Shown piece after piece: positions 1 through 6,463 of a stretch of 6,463 bases of DNA (position 1 is its first letter; each line of letters begins with the position of its first letter). The stretch is from the NCBI GenBank assembly GCA_011391285.1, contig JAABQU010000028.1, positions 1-6,463 on the forward strand, read 5' to 3'. Source of the stretch: Thiobacillus sp. GTDB lineage: Bacteria; Pseudomonadota; Gammaproteobacteria; Burkholderiales; Thiobacillaceae. A program made the position numbers and the translations under genes. Below the pieces are notes generated by a model, which was not told the DNA's origin, did not search any database, and saw only the letters and a program-made list of their open reading frames with translations.

Positions 1-1821
1 GATCGCGACCGCTTCGTGCTGTCGAACGGCCACGGCTCGATGCTGATCTACGCCTTGCTGCACCTGACCGGCTACGACCTGTCGATGGATGACCTGAAGC
101 AGTTCCGTCAACTGCACTCCAAGACTCCGGGCCACCCCGAGTACGGCTATGCACCCGGCGTGGAGACCACCACCGGCCCGCTCGGCCAGGGCATCACCAA
201 CGCCGTTGGCATGGCGATGGCGGAGAAGATCCTCGCCGCCGAATTCAACAAGCCCGACCACACCATTGTTGACCACCACACCTATGTGTTCCTGGGCGAC
301 GGCTGCATGATGGAAGGCATTTCGCACGAGTCCTGTGCGCTGGCCGGCACGTGGAAGCTCAACAAACTGGTCGCCTTCTGGGATGACAACGGCATTTCGA
401 TCGACGGCCATATCGAGCACTGGTATACCGACGACACTGCCAAGCGCTTTGAAGCGTATGGTTGGAACGTGGTACCCAATGTCGACGGTCATGATGTCGT
501 GGCCCTCGAAGCTGCCATCCAGAAAGCCAAGGCCAGCACCGACAAGCCCACCCTGATCTGCTGCAAGACCATCATCGGCAAGGGTTCGCCCAACAAGGAA
601 GGCACCCACGACGTGCATGGCGCTGCGCTGGGCCACGCCGAAATCGAGGCGACCCGCAAGAACATCGGCTGGAACCACCCCGCGTTCGAAATCCCCGCCG
701 ACATCTACGCCGGCTGGGATGCCAAGACCAAGGGCCAGGGACTCGAAACGCTGTGGAACAACAAGTTCGCCGAGTACAAGGCCGCCTACCCGGCCGAGGC
801 CGCCGAATTCGAGCGCCGCATGAAGGGCGAACTGCCCGCCAACTGGAAGGCGCACGTTGCCGAGCAACTGGCTGCGATCAACGCCAAGGCTGAAACCGTC
901 GCCACCCGCAAGGCCAGCCAGATCGCGATCAACGCGCTGGCCCCGGCGCTGCCCGAGTTCCTCGGCGGCTCGGCCGACCTGACCGGTTCCAACCTCACCA
1001 ACTGGACGGGCTGCCATCCGGTGCGTAACGGCAACCCCGGCAACTACATCAGCTACGGCGTGCGTGAATTCGGCATGGCCGCGATCATGAATGGCATGGC
1101 GCTGCACGGCGGCCTGCTGCCGTTCGGCGGCACCTTCCTGATGTTCTCGGAATACTCGCGCAACGCCATCCGCATGGCTGCGCTGATGAAGCAGCGCGTG
1201 ATCCACGTGTTCACCCACGACTCGATCGGCCTCGGCGAAGACGGCCCGACCCACCAGCCGGTGGAGCAGACCGCCACCCTGCGCATGATCCCCAACATCG
1301 ACGTCTGGCGTCCGTGCGACACGGTTGAGACGATGGTCGGCTGGGCGCATTCGGTCGAGCGTACCGATGGCCCCACCTGCCATATCCTCAGCCGCCAGAA
1401 CCTGGCGTTCATGGCGCGTGATGCGGCGACGATCGCCAACATCGCCAAGGGCGGCTATGTGCTGAAAGATGCCGCCGGTGCCAAGGCCGTCATCATCGCC
1501 ACCGGCTCCGAAGTTGCTCTGGCCGTCAAGGCCCAGGAAGCCTTGGCCGCCGAAGGCATCGCGGTGCGCGTGGTGTCAATGCCATCGACCAACACCTTCG
1601 ACAAGCAGGATGCCGCCTACAAGGAAAGTGTGCTGCCGAAGGGCCTGCCGCGCGTCGCGGTGGAGGCCGGTGTCAGCGACTTCTGGCGCAAGTACGTGGG
1701 CCTGGAAGGCGCCGTGATTGGCTGGGATCATTTCGGCGAGTCCGCCCCGGCCGACGAACTGTTCAAGGAGTTCGGCTTCACCACCGAGGCCGTCGCGGCT
1801 GCTGTGAAGGGCGTCCTGTAA
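1..1821 (+). CDS. tkt: Transketolase, 5'-truncated by the window edge
   Basis: Thiamine-diphosphate enzyme that transfers two-carbon ketol units between sugar phosphates in the cytosol, in the non-oxidative pentose phosphate pathway and Calvin-cycle regeneration. The frame is open from base 1 ([15 protein letters not shown]), so the GTG at 16 is an internal Val codon and not a start. About 55 N-terminal residues are missing; 606 codons remain. Visible residue plus 55 matches E. coli TktA numbering from memory without a net gap: SNGHGS carries His66, GDGCMMEG with DDNGISI is the ThDP/metal motif, THDVHGA carries His261, REFGM carries the catalytic Glu411, and [16 protein letters not shown] carries His461, Asp469 and His473. 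The C-terminal domain (ATGSEV to FGESAP) is complete, implying about 661 residues in all, normal for the family. It is followed by a 98-bp spacer before gap. A Calvin-specific CbbT role cannot be told from a general Tkt by sequence alone. Confidence 0.97.
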   Translation, partial: DRDRFVLSNGHGSMLIYALLHLTGYDLSMDDLKQFRQLHSKTPGHPEYGYAPGVETTTGPLGQGITNAVGMAMAEKILAAEFNKPDHTIVDHHTYVFLGDGCMMEGISHESCALAGTWKLNKLVAFWDDNGISIDGHIEHWYTDDTAKRFEAYGWNVVPNVDGHDVVALEAAIQKAKASTDKPTLICCKTIIGKGSPNKEGTHDVHGAALGHAEIEATRKNIGWNHPAFEIPADIYAGWDAKTKGQGLETLWNNKFAEYKAAYPAEAAEFERRMKGELPANWKAHVAEQLAAINAKAETVATRKASQIAINALAPALPEFLGGSADLTGSNLTNWTGCHPVRNGNPGNYISYGVREFGMAAIMNGMALHGGLLPFGGTFLMFSEYSRNAIRMAALMKQRVIHVFTHDSIGLGEDGPTHQPVEQTATLRMIPNIDVWRPCDTVETMVGWAHSVERTDGPTCHILSRQNLAFMARDAATIANIAKGGYVLKDAAGAKAVIIATGSEVALAVKAQEALAAEGIAVRVVSMPSTNTFDKQDAAYKESVLPKGLPRVAVEAGVSDFWRKYVGLEGAVIGWDHFGESAPADELFKEFGFTTEAVAAAVKGVL

Positions 1822-1828
1822 TTTTTTA

Positions 1829-1888
1829 TCCACGAAGGGCACGAAGGTCTACAAATAAAAACTTCGCGCCCTTTGTGTTCTTCGTGGA
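1829..1888. repeat. Inverted repeat built from CACGAAGG units
   Basis: The arms at 1829-1847 and 1870-1888 are 19 bp each with a 22-nt loop. They differ from a perfect palindrome at three positions, and on the + strand RNA all three become G·U pairs, so the transcript could form an unbroken 19-bp stem. The 5' arm holds two copies of CACGAAGG with a 9-bp period (1831-1838, 1840-1847); the 3' arm is a decayed inverted copy of the same period. T-runs lie on both sides (1822-1827 and 1893-1897), so the hairpin plus the second T-run could act as a weak terminator or attenuator, or as an RNA-stability element, between tkt and gap. From memory, CACGAAGG-type intergenic repeats recur in many proteobacterial genomes; that this is one of a dispersed family is an inference. 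Confidence 0.75.
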
Positions 1889-1916
1889 AAAGTTTTTCTT
1901 TCAATCTGGAGACTGA

Positions 1917-2918
<1,002 letters not shown>

Positions 2919-2922
2919 GGAG

Positions 2923-3038
2923 TCAGGATTCAGGGATCAGGATTCAAGGAATGAGCGGGCGAAGCCCGCGAATTTAATCAGGACGCGGCCTCGGGCCGCG
3001 CATCCCCTGGCCCCTGAATCCCGACCCCTGACCCCTAG
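2923..3038. repeat. Inverted arrays of 7-bp repeats around two GC hairpins
   Basis: The left arm, 2923-2950, is four tandem heptamers (TCAGGAT, TCAGGGA, TCAGGAT, TCAAGGA). The right arm, 3004-3038, is five heptamers of the opposite orientation (CCCCTGG, CCCCTGA, ATCCCGA, CCCCTGA, CCCCTAG). The arms are imperfect inverted copies and can pair in more than one register; one good one is 2923-2936 with 3011-3024, 12 of 14 positions. Between them are two perfect hairpins: a 6-bp stem 2955-2960/2964-2969 with loop GAA, and a 7-bp stem 2984-2990/2994-3000 with loop TCG. Together they form a cruciform-like unit starting 4 nt after the gap stop codon. No coding sequence or transposase is present. It could be a small non-autonomous repeat element that also acts as an mRNA processing or stability structure between gap and pgk. 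Confidence 0.75.
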
Positions 3039-3047
3039 CAGTGAGCC

Positions 3048-3085
3048 TTAAGGCCTGGCGCGGCTCAATCCGCGCCAACCCTTAA
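3048..3085 (+). promoter_or_regulatory. Stem-loop in the pgk leader
   Basis: A perfect 8-bp stem (TGGCGCGG 3056-3063 with CCGCGCCA 3070-3077, loop CTCAAT) sits on an outer 6-bp helix (TTAAGG 3048-3053 with CCTTAA 3080-3085), separated by a 2-by-2 internal loop. It ends 25 nt before the pgk ATG and 11 nt before the Shine-Dalgarno AGGAG at 3097-3101, so it would leave the ribosome site exposed. It lies outside the heptamer arrays and has a different sequence. No T-run follows, so it is not a classical terminator. A role as a 5' stabilising structure for a processed pgk message is an inference. Confidence 0.5.
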
Positions 3086-3110
3086 ACCTTACCTTCAGGA
3101 GAAGCAAACC

Positions 3111-4292
3111 ATGGCAGTCATTCGCGTCACCGATCTCGATCTGGCAGGCAAGCGCGTGTTCATCCGCGCCGACATGAACGTTCCGGTCAAGGACGGCAAG
3201 GTCACCTCCGACGCCCGCATCACCGCGTCGATGCGCACCATCGAGCACTGCCTCAGGGCGGGCGCCAAGGTGATGGTCACGTCCCACCTCGGCCGCCCGA
3301 CCGAAGGCGAGTTCAAGGAAGAGGATTCGCTGAAGCCCGTGGTCGACGTGATCGCGCAGAAGCTGGGCAAGAACATCCGCCTGATCCGCGAGTGGACCGA
3401 GGGCGGCTTCGACGTTGCCGACGGCGAACTGGTCGTGCTGGAAAACTGCCGCGTCAACAAGGGCGAAAAGAAGAACGTCGACGAGACCGCGAAGAAATAC
3501 GCCGCGCTGTGCGACGTGTTCGTGATGGACGCCTTCGGCACGGCGCACCGCGCCGAAGCCTCGACCCACGGCATCGCCAAATTTGCACCGACTGCCGCGG
3601 CCGGCATCCTGCTGACCGAAGAGCTCGAGGCGCTGGAGAAGGCGCTGGCCAACCCGGCGCGTCCGATGGTCGCCATCGTCGGCGGCTCCAAGGTCTCCAC
3701 CAAGCTGACCGTGCTCGAGGCGCTGTCCGAGAAGTGCGAACAACTGGTGGTCGGCGGCGGCATCGCCAACACCTTCCTCAAGGCCACCGGCCATAACGTC
3801 GGCAAGTCGCTGTGCGAAGACGACCTGGTGCCGACCGCCCAGGCGCTGATCGAGAAGATGACCGCGCGCGGTGCGACCATCCCCATCGCCGTCGACGTGG
3901 TGTGCGGCAAGAAATTCGACGCCAACGAACCCGCCGTGCTGAAGGATTCCGGCGACGTGGCCGACGACGACATGATTTTCGACATCGGCCCGAAGAGCGC
4001 GCAGGAACTCGCCGACATCATCATGAAGGCCGGCACCGTGGTGTGGAACGGCCCGGTCGGCGTGTTCGAGTTCGACCAGTTCGGCGAAGGTACCAAGACC
4101 ATCGCCATGGCGATCGCCAACACCAGCGCCTTCACCCTGGCCGGCGGCGGCGACACCATCGCCGCGATCCAGAAGTACGACATCTACGACAAGGTGAGCT
4201 ACATTTCCACCGCCGGCGGCGCGTTCCTCGAATACCTGGAAGGCAAGGTTCTGCCCGCTGTGGCGATTCTGGAGGACCGCGCGAAGGGCTAA
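3111..4292 (+). CDS. pgk: Phosphoglycerate kinase
   Basis: Transfers phosphate between 1,3-bisphosphoglycerate and ADP to give 3-phosphoglycerate and ATP; the reverse reaction feeds the Calvin cycle and gluconeogenesis. Cytosolic, 393 residues, a usual bacterial length. N-terminal substrate domain: the [10 protein letters not shown] signature (Asp21, Asn23), DARI (Arg36), HLGRP (59-63), ENCR (Arg114) and DAFGTAHR (140-147). C-terminal nucleotide domain: GGSKVSTK (191-198) with the phosphate-contacting lysines, [17 protein letters not shown] (312-320), GGGDT (345-349) and [13 protein letters not shown] (366-378) near the hinge and active-site glycines. Start chosen for the strong AGGAG at 3097-3101, 9 nt upstream, and because [11 protein letters not shown] is the normal N-terminus. 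The Met in RADMNVP replaces the more usual Phe or Leu, a mild change. A terminator-like hairpin follows 16 nt after the stop. Confidence 0.98.
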   Translation: MAVIRVTDLDLAGKRVFIRADMNVPVKDGKVTSDARITASMRTIEHCLRAGAKVMVTSHLGRPTEGEFKEEDSLKPVVDVIAQKLGKNIRLIREWTEGGFDVADGELVVLENCRVNKGEKKNVDETAKKYAALCDVFVMDAFGTAHRAEASTHGIAKFAPTAAAGILLTEELEALEKALANPARPMVAIVGGSKVSTKLTVLEALSEKCEQLVVGGGIANTFLKATGHNVGKSLCEDDLVPTAQALIEKMTARGATIPIAVDVVCGKKFDANEPAVLKDSGDVADDDMIFDIGPKSAQELADIIMKAGTVVWNGPVGVFEFDQFGEGTKTIAMAIANTSAFTLAGGGDTIAAIQKYDIYDKVSYISTAGGAFLEYLEGKVLPAVAILEDRAKG

Positions 4293-4308
4293 TCCCTTTA
4301 CGGTGTAA

Positions 4309-4345
4309 CCCGAGGGGGAGGCGTCAGGCTTCCCCCTCGGGCTTT
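4309..4345 (+). terminator. Terminator-like hairpin after pgk
   Basis: A perfect 11-bp stem pairs CCCGAGGGGGA (4309-4319) with TCCCCCTCGGG (4331-4341). It can extend inward by a G·U and two G-C pairs to 14 bp with a 5-nt loop GTCAG. It begins 16 nt after the pgk stop and is by far the strongest hairpin in the window. The T-run after it is short (CTTTCC, three T), so termination may be partial, or the structure may mainly protect the 3' end of the upstream message while some read-through feeds pyk. Confidence 0.7.
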
Positions 4346-4377
4346 CCGCCCCCTTACCCTAACGTCTCACCCACATA

Positions 4378-5811
4378 ATGATTCGCAGAACCAAAATCGT
4401 CGCCACCCTCGGCCCCGCCTGTTCCGATGCCAAAACCCTGGACCGGATGATGGAGGCCGGCCTGGATGTGGTGCGTCTCAACTTTTCCCATGGCACGGCG
4501 CAGGACCATATCGATCGCGCCGAACTGGTGCGTTCACTGGCGCGCGCGCGCGGCCGCGCGGTCGGCGTGCTGGTCGACCTGCAGGGCCCCAAAATCCGCA
4601 TCGGCAAGTTCAAGGACGGCAAGATCACCCTGGCCAAGGACGACATTTTCATTCTCGACGCGGCCTGCCCGCTGGGCGACCAGACCCGCGTCGGCCTCGA
4701 CTACAAGGAATTGCCGAATGATGTGAAACGCGGCGTGACCCTGCTGCTGGACGATGGCCGTATCGAGTTCTGGGTCGAGGAAGTCAAGGGCACGGAAATC
4801 GTCTGCAAGGTGGTGCAGGGCGGCGTGCTCTCCAACAACAAGGGCATCAACCGCAAGGGTGGGGGCCTGTCGGCGTCCGCGCTGACCGAAAAGGACATCG
4901 AGGACATCAAGACCGCCGCGGCGCTGGGGGCGGATTATCTGGCAGTGTCGTTCCCGCGCTGTGGCGCCGACATGCGCCAGGCGCGCGAACTGCTGCGTGC
5001 AGCCGGCGGCAAGAGCCAACTCGTCGCCAAGATCGAGCGCACCGAAGCGATCGAGCATCTTGAAGAAATTCTAGAAGCGTCCGACGCCATCATGGTGGCC
5101 CGCGGCGACTTGGGCGTCGAAGTCGGCGACGCTGCGGTGCCTGCGCTGCAGAAGCGCATGATCCGCATGGCGATCGAGCGCAACAAGGTGGTGATCACCG
5201 CCACCCAGATGATGGAATCGATGATTTCAAGCCCGATTCCCACCCGCGCCGAAGTGTCCGACGTTGCCAATGCGGTGCTCGACGGCACCGATGCGGTTAT
5301 GCTTTCTGCCGAAACGGCAGCCGGCCAGTTCCCGATAGAGGCGGTGCAGGCGATGGATCGTGTGTGCCTGGAAGCGGAAAAGGAAGCCGAACCCGGATTC
5401 TCGAACGACCGCCTGAGCAAGAGCTTTCTGCGCGCAGACGAGGCGATCGCGATGTCGGCGGTGTTCACCTCGGTGCATCTCAACATCAAGGCGATCGCGG
5501 CGCTCACCGAGTCGGGCAACACCTGTTTGTGGATGAGCCGCCTGTCGACCCGGGTGCCGATCTATGCCTTGACACCCCAGGTGCAAACCCGTAGAAAAGT
5601 CACTCTTTTCCGTGGCGTCTACCCGATCAACCTGAAAACGGTCACCAAGGAACGCGATGCCTTGCTGGCGGAGGCTGAAGAAGAGCTGCGGCGGCGTGGC
5701 GCAGTGCGCGATGGCGACCTGATTCTGCTGACCATCGGTGAGCCCATCGGTCAATCGGGCGGCACCAACACCATGAAGATCGTCCGGGTGGGCGATTCGA
5801 AGAAAACCTGA
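4378..5811 (+). CDS. pyk: Pyruvate kinase, PykA-like
   Basis: Converts phosphoenolpyruvate and ADP to pyruvate and ATP, the last step of glycolysis. 477 residues, normal for a bacterial enzyme without an extra C-terminal PEP-utilising domain. The A domain starts with RRTKIVATLGPAC and VVRLNFSHG (Arg33, Asn35, Ser37, His38). The B lid domain follows DLQGPKIRIG, roughly residues 69-164, ending at the LSNNKGIN segment. The A domain resumes with LAVSFPRCGAD, the signature LVAKIERTEAI (catalytic Lys218, metal-binding Glu220), MVARGDLGVE (Asp244), TATQMMESM and DGTDAVMLSAETAAGQFP. The C domain runs from about 345 to the end. FPRCG and LSNNKGIN resemble E. coli PykA more than PykF. The start is the only one possible: an in-frame TAA at 4360-4362 lies just upstream and KIVATLGP must be included. 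Unusually there is no Shine-Dalgarno: the 20 nt before the ATG are pyrimidine- and C-rich. Confidence 0.97.
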   Translation: MIRRTKIVATLGPACSDAKTLDRMMEAGLDVVRLNFSHGTAQDHIDRAELVRSLARARGRAVGVLVDLQGPKIRIGKFKDGKITLAKDDIFILDAACPLGDQTRVGLDYKELPNDVKRGVTLLLDDGRIEFWVEEVKGTEIVCKVVQGGVLSNNKGINRKGGGLSASALTEKDIEDIKTAAALGADYLAVSFPRCGADMRQARELLRAAGGKSQLVAKIERTEAIEHLEEILEASDAIMVARGDLGVEVGDAAVPALQKRMIRMAIERNKVVITATQMMESMISSPIPTRAEVSDVANAVLDGTDAVMLSAETAAGQFPIEAVQAMDRVCLEAEKEAEPGFSNDRLSKSFLRADEAIAMSAVFTSVHLNIKAIAALTESGNTCLWMSRLSTRVPIYALTPQVQTRRKVTLFRGVYPINLKTVTKERDALLAEAEEELRRRGAVRDGDLILLTIGEPIGQSGGTNTMKIVRVGDSKKT

Positions 5812-5813
5812 TT

Positions 5814-5842
5814 TTGCAAACACGTAGCGTGCTGAATATTTT
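5814..5842 (+). promoter_or_regulatory. Weak candidate promoter upstream of fba
   Basis: TTGCAA at 5814-5819 (4 of 6 to the -35 consensus) and TATTTT at 5837-5842 (4 of 6 to the -10) are spaced by 17 nt in the AT-richer pyk-fba spacer. The predicted start point would fall near 5849, right at the AGGAG of fba, giving a very short leader. AT-rich spacers produce such matches by chance, and simple co-transcription with pyk explains the 49-bp gap equally well. Confidence 0.18.
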
Positions 5843-5860
5843 TAACCTAGGAGAGTGTAA

Positions 5861-6463
5861 ATGGCCCTGATTTCCCTTCGTCAATTGCTCGACCATGCCG
5901 CCGAAAACGGCTATGGCTTGCCCGCGTTCAACGTCAACAACATGGAGCAGGTTCAGGCCATCATGCAGGCCGCCGCCGCCGTGGATTCCCCGGTGATCCT
6001 GCAAGGCTCCGCCGGCGCCCGTTCCTATGCCGGCGAACCTTTCCTGCGCCACCTCATCCTGGCCGCGATCGAAATGTACCCGCACATTCCGGTGTGCATG
6101 CACCAGGACCACGGCGCATCGCCCAGCATCTGTTTCCGTTCCATCCAGTCGGGCTTCTCGTCCGTGATGATGGACGGTTCCCTGGGCACCGACGGCAAGA
6201 CCCCGTCCACCTACGAATACAACGTCGAAACCACCGCCAAGGTGTCCGAACTGGCCCACGCTTGCGGCGTGTCCGTCGAAGGCGAACTGGGCTGTCTGGG
6301 TTCCCTGGAGTCCGGCATGGCCGGTGAAGAGGATGGCCACGGCGCCGAAGGCAAGCTGTCGCACGACCAGCTGCTGACCGACCCCGACGAGGCCGCCGAC
6401 TTCGTCTCCAAGACCAAGGTCGACGCTCTGGCCATCGCCATCGGCACCTCTCACGGCGCCTAC
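5861..6463 (+). CDS. fba: Class II fructose-bisphosphate aldolase, 3'-truncated
   Basis: Zinc-dependent aldolase joining dihydroxyacetone-P and glyceraldehyde-3-P to fructose-1,6-bisphosphate, and in the Calvin-type subgroup also erythrose-4-P to sedoheptulose-1,7-bisphosphate. The first 201 codons are in view with no stop; the family is about 345-360 residues, so roughly 40 percent is missing. [10 protein letters not shown] opens the barrel. MHQDHGAS holds the catalytic acid Asp83 and zinc ligand His84 (class II signature 1). [12 protein letters not shown] (139-150) is signature 2, with Glu142. GTSHGAY holds zinc ligand His198. The insert [18 protein letters not shown] is typical of the CbbA-like subtype rather than E. 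coli FbaA. The start is fixed by an in-frame TAA at 5858-5860 touching the ATG, with AGGAGAG at 5849-5855. The gene lies 49 bp behind pyk, probably in the same transcript. Subtype is likely; a Calvin role is an inference. Confidence 0.96.
   Translation, partial: MALISLRQLLDHAAENGYGLPAFNVNNMEQVQAIMQAAAAVDSPVILQGSAGARSYAGEPFLRHLILAAIEMYPHIPVCMHQDHGASPSICFRSIQSGFSSVMMDGSLGTDGKTPSTYEYNVETTAKVSELAHACGVSVEGELGCLGSLESGMAGEEDGHGAEGKLSHDQLLTDPDEAADFVSKTKVDALAIAIGTSHGAY

Noticed and set aside
2955..2980. The first GC hairpin plus GAATTTAATC as a gap terminator
   Set aside because: The stem is only 6 bp with no real T-run, and it sits inside the repeat array, so it is better treated as part of that element.
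3095..4183. Long open frame on the - strand opposite pgk (362 codons)
   Set aside because: It lies wholly over a fully conserved pgk, has a low-complexity Ser/Ala-rich composition with no recognisable motif, and is what GC-rich codon bias produces in the opposite strand.
4374..4379. CATAAT as a -10 box before pyk
   Set aside because: It overlaps the start codon, no acceptable -35 lies 16-18 nt upstream, and transcription would begin inside the gene.
5821..5843. Small hairpin CACG-TAG-CGTG followed by a T-run as a pyk terminator
   Set aside because: The stem is only 4 bp and the T-run starts 8 nt after it, too weak to call a terminator.
5642..6454. Long - strand frame opposite pyk and fba
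   Set aside because: A shadow of two well-identified genes with Gly/His/Val-rich low complexity; no independent support.

Overview
This window is a compact block of central carbon metabolism from a Gram-negative proteobacterium. It was identified by reading the proteins, since no search was possible. All five genes lie on the + strand in the order tkt (5' end missing), gap, pgk, pyk, fba (3' end missing). The proteins look betaproteobacterial: the aldolase is the class II subtype often called CbbA, the pyruvate kinase is PykA-like, and the DNA is GC-rich with C/G-ending codons. From memory, this gene order occurs in autotrophic or C1-using betaproteobacteria (Thiobacillus- and Nitrosomonas-like groups), often as part of a Calvin-cycle (cbb) cluster. 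RuBisCO and phosphoribulokinase are not in view, so autotrophy is an inference.

Layout: 1-1821 transketolase; 1822-1919 a spacer holding a 19-bp inverted repeat built from CACGAAGG units; 1920-2918 glyceraldehyde-3-phosphate dehydrogenase (E. coli GapA-like); 2919-3110 a 192-bp spacer with inverted arrays of 7-bp repeats around two GC-rich hairpins, then a separate leader hairpin before pgk; 3111-4292 phosphoglycerate kinase; 4293-4377 a spacer with a strong terminator-like hairpin; 4378-5811 pyruvate kinase, which has no visible Shine-Dalgarno sequence; 5812-5860 a short spacer; 5861 to the end, the first 201 codons of class II fructose-bisphosphate aldolase. No stretch longer than 300 bases lacks a gene.

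The enzymes work together. Fba joins or splits the C3/C6 pools, Gap and Pgk interconvert glyceraldehyde-3-P and 3-phosphoglycerate, Pyk drains PEP to pyruvate, and Tkt moves C2 units in the pentose-phosphate or Calvin regeneration steps. All catalytic residues that I could place are present, and no gene looks broken. The coding part is ordinary housekeeping metabolism and I see no new protein system. The points worth a second look are in the spacers: two different repeat-built elements, a structured pgk leader, a hairpin that may split the operon, and a Shine-Dalgarno-less pyk.
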